From: Anaeramoeba flamelloides
Taxonomy: Eukaryota > Metamonada > Anaeramoebidae
Length of the DNA: 64,000 nt
Direction: 5' to 3'
Assembly (NCBI GenBank): GCA_027625915.1
Contig: JANTQA010000026.1
Location: 7,502,001 to 7,566,000 of the forward strand
Position 1 is the first letter of the stretch, and each line of letters opens with the position of its first letter. Below are positions 13,194 through 24,394 of the stretch, piece after piece. The notes beneath the pieces are model-generated. The model was not told where the DNA came from. It ran no database searches and saw only the letters and a list, made by a program, of their open reading frames with translations. Both the position numbers and the translations under genes were made by a program.

Positions 13194-13266
13194 AGCTTTT
13201 TCAAGATTTAAAAGAATAAAGTAAAATCTTTAATTTTACCCAATAATTTTGTTTTTTCGAAAAGCT
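13194..13266. mobile_element. Family F 73-bp inverted-repeat element
   Basis: Starts AGCTTTTTCAAGATTTAAAA and ends TTTTTTCGAAAAGCT, so the ends are inverted copies. A second element of the same length and ends lies at 53818-53890. The inner motif AAAGAAT..AGTAAAATCTT also recurs alone near 15665, 16030, 43785 and 54140. Confidence 0.45.
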
Positions 13267-13484
13267 AACAACTTTAGAATGAAAATTAGTTTGTTTGATA
13301 TACTGTTAAATTCTAAAATTTGCTGACAAAAAAAAAAGTACAAATTATTGAAAGAACAAAATTCAAAAATTATTTATTGATTTTAAATAATTAAAAAAAC
13401 AATATTTAAAAAAATTTCAAGTATCAACACAATAATTATTTTTAAATAGAAATTTAATAAATTAAAAAATTCATTAATAATTTA

Positions 13485-13502
13485 ATATATATATATATAT
13501 AT
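13485..13502. repeat. (AT)n microsatellite
   Basis: A run of alternating A and T in the 3' flank of the receptor gene. Confidence 0.8.
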
Positions 13503-13565
13503 TAATAATAAATTAATAATAATATATTAATATTATTTTGATTATTTTTGTTTCAAAACCCATAT

Positions 13566-16500
13566 TTAATCTTCGTCTGATGGAGCATGAGAAATTAATA
13601 AAACATCATAATGATCATTGCGTTTTCGTAATTTTAATCCTTCTAAAACTGAGTTTCGAATTTCTTTTGGATAAAGATAAAAAAGTATTAGATCTATTAA
13701 TCCTTGGGTTGGAGTTAATAATGCTTGGATATTATTTAAAACTTTTGAATCAAAATTTTTTGATCCCTGAATTAGAAATGCTGTTCTGTTAATAGTCGCT
13801 GGAAGATTAATTAAGCAAAGTAAAGATGGGAAAAGAATCCATCTTACTAAGTATCGTTTATAATTTGCATCAATAAAATATTGGGAACGGTTTTTAAGAA
13901 AATATGTAATAAGAGCTATACTTGTGATTAAACAGATTGCAAGATAACACCAAAGCACTAAATAAAAAAATTGATTTAAATCATCTTCAGTTAACCAGCA
14001 CCTATTTATTTTTTTTTTTTTGTTTTTTGTTTATTTCAAATAAAAATTTAAACAGATATTTTTGAATAATATTTTATAAATGGATCCTAAAACAACAGAA
14101 TGAATTAATTTTCAAGATAATCATAACTTTTTTTCGATCCAAAAAAACAATAAAACAAATATATAAAAGATAAAAATTATTTTGAAAATTGTTATTATTT
14201 TATTCATTTCGATCTATATATTCCTGTTTAGTAAAAATCGCAAACAAAGAATTCACAATAGAATAAAAAATGAATTTATAATCAGTAACTACTTATTATC
14301 TGAAGTAATATGTAGTTTTAGTAAATTGCTGTACTTAATTAAAATATTTTAAAAGTACTTAACCTCATGTTTCAAAATTAATTTAATTTATCAAGAGACA
14401 GAGTCGTATTTATTATTATTTAAATCTTTAAAAGTTGGTTTGTTTATTTATTAGTTATCAAAATTTTCAGAAATAAAAAAATCCTATTTCATCCTATTAA
14501 AAAAATCTTGAAAACTAAAAAATATTAACAAACACTAAGTTCAAAAGACTTTTTTTAACTTTACAATTGGGGAAGGGGAGGCGAAACAGGTGAAAAGGAT
14601 CAACACAGTTTTTAATTAGGAATATATTAATAGAAATCAAAAATGGAAAGTAAAACCAATTAAAAGAAGAAACAAATTAACAACAAATAATTATTCATTA
14701 TAATTATTATCAATCAATCGAATCAATAAACACAATTTAGATCTACTTTTATATCGAATTGACAATTTATTTTGTAAATTTCAAAAATAGTTAATTTTTC
14801 CTACAAATTTTTTATGATAGATCAATCAAAGAAAAAACAAGATACCAAAAGATATTACTATAAAAACTTTTATTGAGTTTAATGCACCATTTTGTCTTTA
14901 ATCATTTATTTTTTCTTTTGGTAATTGATCTTACTTTGAATTTTCATTAAGGTTTCAAATTAAAAATTATGTTGGAATTTTTTTCCTAATTGGCAAGGAT
15001 CTAATTTTTTTGTGAATAATCTATTAAATAAATTTTATTTTTTGGAATTGTAAAATATAGCAGGGAATAAAATACCGGACCTGAAGAAAATCCTGGACAA
15101 GATTTTTAATTGTGAATATTAGTAAAATTTTTGTGTAATTTCATTTATTTTCAATCAAATCCTTATTATAAATAACCAATTTTTTTATGAGCCTAGTAAT
15201 AAACCTGCCTTAAGTTCATCAAAGTAAGGTGTCTCTAGAATTCTCGAGTAATTGTTTGATAGCCATAAGTAGATCAACTTTTTTTGAAAAACAATCGAGT
15301 TTTATAGAGGTTTACTAGAGTTTGGAAAATGATAATTTTTCTTCTTGTTTTTTGATTGATTGAATGGTGTTTTGAACAAGTGTGATTTCTTTAATCGTCA
15401 TTCTAATAAGTGGGGTGAGTTATAATTTAAAAATTTTGATTCCAAAAAAAAGATTTGATTGTAAATAAATGAAATTACACAAAAATTTTACTAATATTCA
15501 CAATTAAAAATCTTGTCCGGGATTTTTTTCATGTCCGGTATTTTTTTCCCTGCTATACTTAAAATAGTAATATATATATATATATATATGTATATTCGTT
15601 TACATCTTATCCCACTCTTTGAGGTCATTTCTAGGTTTTTTGCAATTCATACTTTTTTTTTAATTCAAAAGAATTGAGTAAAACCATAAATTTTACTACA
15701 TTCTTTTAAATTCAAAAAAACTAAAGGACAACGGAATAACTAATTATTTATCACAGATTGTGGAATTTTTATTTATTATTGTTATTTTTCTCAAGAAAAA
15801 ATATTAAAAAACATATAAAAAATGATGCTATATTTTTCAGAGCTACATCATTTGTTATATTTGTTATTTTTCTCGAGCAAAAATATTAAAAAAAATATAA
15901 AAAATGGTGCTATATTTTTCAGATCTACATCACTTAATATATTTGAAATCTTTTTATCTGTTTTTTTATCCCTCCTGTAAATTCTGGGGAAGTGTCACCA
16001 AGTGCCAGTAAGTGTCTATGTTTTCTAGAATCTAAAAGAATCGAGTAAAATCTTTTGATTTTCCTTTTTTGTTTTAAATTTGGGAATATCAAAGAATGTG
16101 AATAAATTTTTAATTTTTTCATACAAATGATTTGATTATTTTTTATATTGATATTTGAATTTTTTTTCTTCTTCTTCTTTTTTTGATTTTGAAAAATTTT
16201 CTTTGATTACTCCTTTCTCACAATAAATAAAAAAATAATTTTTTCTAATTTTAAGTGTATTTTTAATAAAAATTTATCTGATGAAAAAATTACATTTCAG
16301 TATATTTTCTTTATCATCTCAATTTTTAGTTTTACAAGCAGATTTCAAGGGCTTAGTTAGCATTTTTCAAACTTTTTTTGTTTATTTTCTTGATAATTTA
16401 AGAATTCGTAAATACAATTTCGTTTTATACTTTTAAGAATTAATTGTTATTTTTCCACTTTAATATGCAATTGATCCTTTGATATGTTTAGCATATACAA

Positions 16501-19500
16501 TACAGTTGTATAACATTATTATTTTAAAAATCAAAAGAAAAGAAATTTTTTCAAAGTACACCATTCTTGTTCTGAGTAACATATAGTTATAGATTACTTT
16601 AAAGACAAAATAACAAGGAAAAATTTTACAATAGATTAAAAAATAGATTAATAATCAGTCACTAAACTACAATTCCAAAATTTGAACATAGCCCACACAA
16701 CACATGATCAGATAGAGGAAGGCCAATTTCATTAAGAAATTGCGGAACCTAAAATCTGGATCACCTAGCTGAAGACCTGAAAATAGTCTAAATAGAGAAC
16801 ATTGACTGGGGAAACATGAGGAAAGAAGAGATCAAGAAAAGAAATCTAAGACGTTACCATAGAATACTATTTGGCCAATATGACTCAACATGCTATTATG
16901 AAAAAGGAGCTCAAAACTAAATAAATACGAATCACTCTACATACATGCAAATTCATTTGGATCAAAAGACTTGAAGTTTCTCACATCAATTATTTTGAAC
17001 TTGACCATTTTTTTTTCTCTTTTCTTCTTTTTTTAAATACTCTTTATTTTTCTCTCTTTTTTTTTTTTCAGAAAACTAAATTAAGTTTCAAATACTTCTA
17101 ATGAATGTGTCTATTTTAGACGCTCTTTGAATTTGAATTCTCAAATTTAGTAACTTCAAAATTCTCTCATGACCAGATTAAATAATTCAATTATTTAAAA
17201 CTTGACAATAACAATGGAATTCAAAATTTTTAGGGACAGTTAAAACACTTCAAACAATAGCAACAATCCTACAATTTTCATTAAATTTGGAAATAATTTA
17301 TAGAAGTTTTAATGATAATATGTATTATCACGATATTTAGCAATAAATTCAGGATGATATTAAAAAATCGCGATTAAACCTAATATATCATAAAAAAATA
17401 TTATCACAACAAATCATAAAATCGAGATAAAATAAAAATCGCGAAAATGAAAATTATTTTTGATTATTTTCCATTTTTTCTCTAGCTGAATCTTCTTTAT
17501 ATTGGAAAGAAGAGTTACAAAGGAAAAAGATCAAGTGGTTACTTACTAATACTGGAGACACTGAAACACGGAAAGTATGAGCAACTTGAAAATAAAAAAT
17601 ATAAAGAAAAGGCAAAAAATATCAAAGGTTTAAAGCAAATAAGATCAAAAAGAAAAAAAAATTACAATAATTGAACAACTATCCCCAAAATAACATTCAC
17701 AATCAATTATCAAATTAAATTCAATTAACCAAAAGTACGATGGCTGTTATTTTGGGTTTTATTAATTAAAAACATTATTTTTTTTTTTTTTTTTTGATTT
17801 TTTACCAATTACTTGTCTTAAACCCTTTTTAAATTTCTTTTAATTTTTTTTTTTTCGTTTTTCTTTTCAATTTTTTGCTTTTGCTTTTTTAAACATTGAA
17901 AAAAAATGGGGTATGTCTTTCCTCTTGAAGATTCATGAAATCTATGATTTTACATGTAAATTACCTTTGAGGAAATTTAAGTAAAATGGTATTTAGAGTG
18001 TAATTTACACTTCTTAAATAATAAAAAATAAATAAAAATTGAAAATTATTTTTTTAAAAATCACCTTACAAAAAATCCCATGAATTTTACAAAAGCCAAA
18101 CACTTTTGACTTTTAGAACGCTTTTCCCGTTTAAAAATGTTAGAAAGGTGTTACAAGAGTTGTGAATTGTCTTCAAGTGTTTGAAAGTTATGAAAGACAG
18201 AAAAATTTTATAAATGGAATGAGTTTGTTTGTTGTGGAAAAAAAATTTTTTACTTTTAATTTTTTTTTATATATCAAAATATAAAATCTAATGCAAATTA
18301 TAATGATCAAACAAATAATCAACCATTTCAACAATATACTTGAATATAAAATAGGTTGTATGTTTTTTTTAAAATGGGGGTTATTACCTTCACAAGTTAA
18401 ATAATCAAAAAGAAGAAAGAGAAATTTTCCTTCTTATTGGTGATCGATCAAAAAAAAAAACCTTTAAAAACTATTTGTACTTTCTTTCCAATATAAAGGT
18501 CCAAGAAGAAGAAGATTAACAAGAAGTAAAAAAATGTATAAACAATCTTAATAACTGGTGATAATGTAGCTGGATTATTGTGAAAGTTTTTGAAAAGTTT
18601 ACCAACTCCTTTCAACTTTCCTAGAATATTGAAAAGGTTTTAACCAAAGAACACATTCTTTAAAGAACGCGTGAAGGGTTGGTTGTTTTAGAAGCCTTTT
18701 TATTCAAGGTAATTTACAACACCACAATTGACTGGGAAACTATTTATTTGACTTTTGTTATTATGCTTGTTGATCTAAAAGGATCGATAGGTTCATATGT
18801 TAACCAAACCACAATAAAATACAATAAAACTCTTTTAATCTGATCCTTGATTGAACCAAGAATCTTTTTTGTTCGTTTTTTAAAAGAATTACTTTTTTTT
18901 TCAAGGATCTGCTTTTTTTGAAACAAAAAAATTTTTTTCTTTTTAAAAATATTGTTGAATTAGCCCTAAAAGCAATCAACTATGATATCTCGATTTAATT
19001 TTTATCACGATATTGGGACATTTATCACGATTTTTAGACAATTATCGTGATTTTATAGAATATCGCGATTTGTGATATTATCACGATTTTATTCAATCTT
19101 GAGATTTGATAAGAATAATTGCGTGATATTATAAATCATCACGATTTTTGAAACTTTGTCATGACTTAACAAAGATATCGTCAAATCCACAGACGGTTTT
19201 TAACAAATATTTTTATCATTTTTTGTCTTTTTCTGTTTTTTTTTAACAAACACAAATGTGCAATGTGATATTTTTTTTGGTGTTTACAAGTATTTGAATG
19301 TTAAGGGTGGTGAATTTTCTTCTAATCATTTTTTTTATTGAAAATAAATTTTAAAAAAGTATTTATTATTATCGGAGTTAACTCATTTTAATTTCAGAAA
19401 AATCTTTTTACAGAATATTATGAATACCAATACTCTATAATTTTAAAATGAAAATTTCTCTATGTTATATATTCTATTATTTGAATTTCGAATAAGGAAA

Positions 19501-21415
19501 AAAAATTTATTTAATATTTTGTTCTTTAATTTTGCATATAATTTTGAAAATACTATTAAAATCAAATTGTTATAATTACAATTTTATCTCAAAGTTCAAT
19601 CATAAAGAGCCAAATTTAAATTCTTTAAAATTTTCATTTTTAATTAATTTTGTGAAGAGCTTGTATTTTTTCGTTGTTTAATTTGGAAAATATTTGAGAA
19701 CTTGAAACAAAATTTTCACTTGATTTTGGGAAAATATTGGTTTTTTTCAACATATAAAAAGCAAAATATTTCTGAATTTTGAAATAAAAATTTTTCATTT
19801 ATTAGCCGAGAAATGACAGTAATAATAATTTACATTTGGATCTATTTTTCATTTCAGAAACAAACAAAACCGAAACAGGTTAATAATTAACAAATTACAT
19901 AAAAAAATTTTTCGAGTATTGAACTGAACAATACAATAAAAAAATATGAGTGAAAATTTTTAATCTAATTTTGATGTTTGTGAAATGGCTAATACAAAAA
20001 GAGTTTTTCAAAAGAATTAATAACAGGAAGAGTTTATAATCTAATTTTAAAAAAAATAATTTTGTCTCTGTGCCCAATAGCTGACCAACAAGAGCTAGTT
20101 AATAAGACAATTTTCCTTTTTAATTGGTTTGTGAAGATTTTTTTTATTTTTTCTTCTCAAAATAATAAAATTGGATGAGTTTAAGAACGACATTTTTAGG
20201 CAAAAACAGTGAAATTGTTGATAAAAACACTCTTGAAAGAGTTTCATAATCTCAGTTAAATTTACCCACCAAGAATTTCTTTTACAAAAAGATGGGAAAT
20301 TTTCACAACTTTCTTCTATAAAAGATCCATTCTTAAATTTGATTTTACAATTTCAGAATTCCTATTTCAAATCTATAAACACAAAATAATTTCCCGAGCT
20401 GTTCTAAATATTTTTTTAAAGTTACTTTTACAAGTTTGAAATGTTTTCAAATTTAAAATTGGTACTTGAGAACCTTAAAGTCATTTTTTTTATAAATTTT
20501 CCTTGAAAAAATCAATTTAAAATTTTTTTGTGTTGATTTTTAAATTAGGAAATTAATAATATTTTTATCCAATTTCTTCAGAATGAAAATTTTTTTGAGA
20601 AGCGAATGCAAAAAAACACAAGTCACCAAAAGTTTCATGGGAGGAAGTGAAGTCCTTAACGAACTTGAAACAAAAATATTCATTTTTTACTTTGAAAATG
20701 GCAATATTGTTTGAAATGAAAAACGATTTTGGGAAAATTACAATAATAATTGGTGTTTTTGATAATACGCCAATAAATATATTGACCTTTAATTTTGTTT
20801 AACTTTTTAATTGAGTCAGAAGTATTAAAATAATAAAAGAGATCTTGATAATTTCAAAAATTTTTCACAGAAAAAAAATTTAGAATCTTTTGTTTGTGTT
20901 GGATTGTAAAATCGTAGAATTGTAGAATTTTTTAAAAAAAAGGGAAAAAAAGGTAACCAAAGGAAAAAAAAAGAAAAAAAAAAAAATTCATCATACCAGC
21001 TTGTTTTTCTATTAGGTGCCGTTTTGTTTGAGACACCAACAGTTATTGAAAGAGTTGCAGAAGTAGCCAGCATTAATACTATACCAATTGGCATTACAAT
21101 ACGATTTAACTTTTTTATTGGTGTTCTCCAAATTGCTTGTATCAGGACTAAAACGGAGATCGTAGCAGAAAATGCGATCGCTGCAGGAGAAAAGAAAACA
21201 ATCCAACAAGTTTGAAAGGTACAAGACCACCCCTGTGTTTCAATTGGTATTACCAAACCAATTGAAGACAAAAGATCCAATAAGCTGAGGAAATTTACAT
21301 GCGGCTTTAAGTAAAATAACCTCCGCGAAACAAAAAATGAAAAAAAAATCATCAAAATTGAGCCAAGCATCCCTAAAGTTGCTCCAATTATTGTTGCTGC
21401 AAACGGGCCAGACAT
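13566..21415 (-). CDS. cAMP-receptor-like 7TM GPCR, two exons split by a ~7-kb intron
   Basis: Exon 1 is complement(20997-21415), with ATG at 21415-21413. Exon 2 is complement(13566-14001), with TAA at 13568-13566. The intron is 20996-14002 on the minus strand, with donor GTATGA and acceptor AAATAG. The split is after two codon bases and the joined codon is TGG, giving SWCWLTEDDLNQFFYLV across the junction. The product is 284 aa with seven hydrophobic segments: about 6-30, 41-57, 68-95, 104-128, 152-176, 191-218 and 229-252. Exon 1 gives TM1-4 and exon 2 TM5-7. The W-C-W in the second extracellular loop, a Cys before TM3, and the overall layout match the Dictyostelium cAMP receptor/CRL (class E) family, so it is likely a plasma-membrane G-protein-coupled receptor. 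The ligand is unknown. The C-terminal tail is short (about 30 aa) against the long Ser/Asn-rich tail of cAR1. The exon pairing is inferred from phase, splice sites and complementary TM content; it is not proven. Confidence 0.78.
14553..15012. mobile_element. Family E element, copy 2
   Basis: Shares GAAACAGG at the left and long interior blocks with 2102-2816 (for example AAAGTAAAACCAATTAAAAG and the right-side CATTTTGTCTTTAATCA). Ends are decayed, so limits are approximate. It lies in the receptor intron, about 50 bp from a family B copy. Confidence 0.55.
15060..15553 (+). mobile_element. Family B inverted-repeat element, copy 2 (best preserved)
   Basis: About 494 bp between TA dinucleotides. 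The left terminus is GCAGGGAATAAAATACCGGA and the right terminus TGTCCGGTATTTTTTTCCCT plus GC. The inverted repeats extend about 90 bases, to TTTTTGTGTAATTTCATTTA and its inverse. The interior contains TTCTCGAGTAATTGTTTGAT and is non-coding. It is best read as a non-autonomous TA-targeting DNA transposon. Confidence 0.88.
15570..15589. repeat. (AT)n microsatellite
   Basis: Alternating AT tract just outside the right end of the family B copy. Confidence 0.75.
15779..15941. repeat. Two-copy 82-bp tandem repeat
   Basis: Two successive units start with TTGTTATTTTTCTC at 15779 and 15861. Each contains AAAAATGATGCTATATTTTT or a close variant, then CAGATCTACATCA. A related unit, with a second degenerate one, occurs at 41493-41640, which is also just downstream of a family B element. 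Confidence 0.75.
16680..16925 (+). other. Less AT-rich, decayed coding-like island in the intron
   Basis: Base composition is visibly richer in G and C than the flanks. One + frame is largely open with protein-like text, for example WGNMRKEEIKKRNLRRYHRI followed by LFGQYDSTCYYEKGAQN. It is broken, with a few interruptions. The style recalls a mobile-element or other decayed protein gene, but no family is certain. Confidence 0.35.
17318..19165. repeat. Possible ~1.8-kb element with TCACGAT/TCGCGAT subterminal repeats
   Basis: Degenerate repeats of ATCACGAT, ATCGCGAT and ATCGTGAT cluster at 17318-17450 and, more densely, at 18975-19165. Between them an exact 17-base inverted pair, CTTTATATTGGAAAGAA, lies at 17495-17511 and (inverted) at 18482-18498. 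Clustered subterminal motifs around an inverted-repeat core are typical of non-autonomous DNA transposons. No ORF; limits are uncertain. Confidence 0.4.
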
Positions 21416-21821
21416 TTTAAAAGTTTATAAATTGGGAATAGAAATAATCAAGTGAAGAAATAGATTTGTATTTTTCTTACTAACAAAGTATCAAAAAGAA
21501 ACAACTAAATTAATAAAACAAAAAGTCACAAAAAAATAAAAATTGGGAGAATTTTATTATTTTTCTCTTGGGGTTGAAAACTAATCTGAATGAGTGAAAA
21601 CATATTTTTCGCGAGTAAAGCATTTTTGTGATTTCTAGTTCATCTTTCTTTGAATCTTTGATATTTTGCTATCTTTTTCTTTTATTTTTGTTAAGGAAGC
21701 TCAATAATTTCATATTTACTTTTTGTGTGTGTATGATAAGAACCTTAGAAAGTCAATTATTTCTTCTTGAACTAGAAGAAATCTTGCCAAAAAAATCCAT
21801 TTAATCAAAATTTCATTTAAG

Positions 21822-22285
21822 GGTTCATGAACAAAAAGTAATCATGAAAAAAAGTTCAACATGGTTTTAAATTAGGAACATATTAATAAAATCACATAAA
21901 CCTAAAAACAGAAAGTAAAATCTAATTATAGACGAAATGAATTAACTTCAAAGAATAATCCTATATATTATTTTTAATCAAACCAACAAAAAAAGGTAAA
22001 TCTATATTCATTTCTTCATTGTAATTGTAGTTTCGTAAGATCACAATAATAATCATTTTTTTAAACAAATTTTTAATAATTGATCCATCAAAGAAAAAAC
22101 TTGATTACAAAAAGTTAGTATTAGAAAAACTGTCATGGTGTTGAATACTACATTTGGTCTTAAATCCTCATTTTTTTTTTTTTCGCGAATTGATCTTTAT
22201 TTTCATTTCCAGTGAGTAAGGTTCTAAATTAAAAATCATGGATAATTTTTTTTTCTTCTTTTTCACTTTTTTCCCATGGTATTAT
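21822..22285. mobile_element. Family E element, copy 3
   Basis: Interior text matches copies 1 and 2: TTAGGAACATATTAATAAAA and CTGAAAGT-like blocks at the left, ACTGTCATGGTGTTGAATAC further on, and CTTCTTTTTCACTTTTTTCC at the right. Ends are decayed; limits approximate. Confidence 0.55.
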
Positions 22286-22379
22286 ATTAAATATTGCTTC
22301 AACATAAAAGAAATCTTTCCTTAAATTTATCTATTTTCTTGCCTAAAAATTTGAAATTCTTTAAAAAATGAGTTTGTTA

Positions 22380-22575
22380 CAGCCAGTTTCACTTTAATGC
22401 ACAAACTTTCAACGAACTTTAAGGAACAAAAAAATCTCAAATTAAGGCACAAAATTTGGAATTTTTTTTTTTACAATTTATTTTTACTAGAATTTAATCT
22501 TTGTGCTTTAATTTGAGATTTTTTATGTTCCTAAAATTTCGTTGAAAGTTTGTGCTTTAAAAGTGAAACTGACTG
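22380..22575. mobile_element. Family A palindromic MITE
   Basis: Starts CAGCCAGTTTCACTTTAATG and ends AAAAGTGAAACTGACTG, with TA at both flanks. Arms carry a few mismatches to the family form. Confidence 0.88.
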
Positions 22576-23035
22576 TATTTGTTTTAAGTGTATCTTCAAG
22601 AGATTTGAAATTTTGTAAAAATCAAGTTAGTTTGGTCAGAATATTGAAAACAAGAGTAATATTACCTAAAAGGAGGTAGGTTTAGGTTACCATTTTTAAA
22701 AATTAATAGTGAGAATATTTTTGAAAAAGGATTTAAATGATCATCACAGATATATTGTAACTTTGAAAGCAAAGTATCATTCCCGCTCTATTTATTAAAA
22801 TGATCCATTGTAAATAAGTTTATAATCCTTCAATTTTTAGATCATTTAAAAAAAATAACTTCTTCAATGGGGTTTTATATCGAAAAATGTGTTTACAATA
22901 AATAACCAAGATAAATAATTTAAGTAACTACAAAAAGAGACATGTGATCGTAAGTGTTTTATTCAATTTTTTCTTGGTGTAGAATACTAAACAAAAGAGA
23001 TTATTCAAAAATTTGTATTTTTGTAATTTTTTTTA

Positions 23036-23231
23036 CATTCAGTTCCACTTTTAAGGCACAAACTTTCAATGATATTTAAGGCACAAAAAAAATCTCAAAT
23101 TAAGGTACCAAATTCAGATTCTAGTAAAATAAATTGTAAAAATTAAAATTCCAAATTTTGTGCCTTAATTTAAGGATTTTTTGAGCCTGAAATTTCGTTG
23201 AAAGTTTGTGCCTTAAAAGTGGAACTGACTG
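23036..23231. mobile_element. Family A palindromic MITE
   Basis: Starts CATTCAGTTCCACTTTTAAG and ends AAAAGTGGAACTGACTG, TA-flanked. First of five clustered copies. It belongs to a sub-type with TTCCAC/GTGGAA in place of TTTCAC/GTGAAA. Confidence 0.88.
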
Positions 23232-23278
23232 TAATTCAAATTTTAAATATAAAAGATAGAAATCAAAATAATGGTATA

Positions 23279-23475
23279 CAGTCAGTTTCACTTTTAAAGC
23301 ACAAACTTTCAACGAAATTTCAGGAACAAAAAAAATCTCAAATTAAAGCACAAAGTTCATATTCTAGTAAAAATAAATTGTAAAAAAAAAAATTCCAAAT
23401 TTTGTGCTTTAATTTGAGATTTTTTTGTGCCTTAAATTTCGTAGTAAGTTTGTGCCTTAAAAGTGAAACTGACTG
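23279..23475. mobile_element. Family A palindromic MITE
   Basis: Starts CAGTCAGTTTCACTTTTAAA and ends AAAAGTGAAACTGACTG, TA-flanked. It begins only about 47 bp after the preceding copy. Confidence 0.9.
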
Positions 23476-23821
23476 TATCAGTATTTAAAAATTAATATTT
23501 GAAAGCTCTAAGAATCAAAATATAATTTAAAGTTTGATTCCAAACTTTCTCAAAGGCTGTTATGCATCAAAAATAAATTTTTATGATTTTGATGTTCTTT
23601 TTTTTTCCTTTTCTTCCTTTTTTAAGGTGGTAAATGCATTTTATAAATTTTTTGTGTCATTTTTATTTGAAACTCTATAATATAAAATCATTTGTTCAAC
23701 CAAACACATTGATATTTTAATAAATACAGGGGTGTTAGATCTCCCAGGATAATACGTTTTCAAACCAATCAAAAAAAAATGATAAAAAAATGAAAAAATT
23801 GAAAAAGAAATAATATAAATA

Positions 23822-24016
23822 CAGTCAGTTTCACTTTTAAGGCACAAACTTTCAACGAAATTTAAGGTACAAAAAAATCTCAAATTAAGGTACAAAATTC
23901 AGATTCTAGTAAAATAAATTGTAAAAATTAAAATTCCAAATTTTGTGCCTTAATTTAAGGATTTTTTGTAACTTAAATTTCGTTGAAAGTTTGTGCCTTA
24001 AAAGTGAAACTGACTG
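23822..24016. mobile_element. Family A palindromic MITE
   Basis: Starts CAGTCAGTTTCACTTTTAAG and ends AAAAGTGAAACTGACTG, with TA flanks. The centre, TTCTAGTAAAATAAATTG, is shared with other copies, so the loop is conserved as well as the arms. Confidence 0.9.
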
Positions 24017-24201
24017 TAATTATTTATTTATTTCTTGATATTATATGTAATATTTGACACACTTACTTCTTTACTTGTTTTTATTTTTAATTCTTTATGA
24101 AAATACTTTTGTTTGTAAAATTTTTGAAAAAAAAATTACTTCCTATTTCTCAAGAATTTCCATGTTAAATTTAAAAATCCTAAGGTTCTTTAATTTATCT
24201 A

Positions 24202-24394
24202 CAGTCAGCTTCACTTTTAAGGCACAAACTTTCAACGAAATTTAAGGCACAAAAAAAATCTCAAATTAAGGCACAAAATTCAGATTCTAGTAAAATAAAT
24301 TATAAAAAAAAATTACAACGTTTATACTTTAATTTGAGATTTTTATGTATATTAAATTTCGTTGAAAATTGTGCCTTAAAAGTGGAACAGAACG
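24202..24394. mobile_element. Family A palindromic MITE, right arm diverged
   Basis: The left arm, from CAGTCAGCTTCACTTTTAAG, is well preserved. The right arm ends AAAAGTGGAACAGAACG and has more mismatches. TA flanks remain. Confidence 0.82.

Larger units (their letters stand above)
10442..13565. other. Intergenic region between the convergent villidin-like and receptor genes
   Basis: The two genes point towards each other. The stretch is AT-rich with long T runs. It contains a decayed coding-like segment (12340-12590), a family B element (12613-13084), a 73-bp inverted-repeat element (13194-13266) and an (AT)n tract at 13485-13502. No other gene is supported. Confidence 0.6.
14002..20996 (-). 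other. Giant repeat-filled intron of the 7TM receptor gene
   Basis: About 7 kb, against 140 and 555 bases for the transporter introns in this window. It contains a family E element (14553-15012), a family B element (15060-15553), an (AT)n tract, an 82-bp tandem duplication (15779-15941), a less AT-rich coding-like fossil (16680-16925), and TCACGAT-rich segments flanking an inverted-repeat unit (17318-19165). The rest (about 19200-20990) is AT-rich with no gene seen. The size is readily explained by accumulated insertions. Confidence 0.65.

Noticed and set aside
23121-24245. Short ORFs containing SLCLKSETDC-like or KAQTFNE-like text
   Set aside because: They are readings of family A palindrome arms. 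The same peptides recur at 41562-41771 and 60340-60641 for the same reason.
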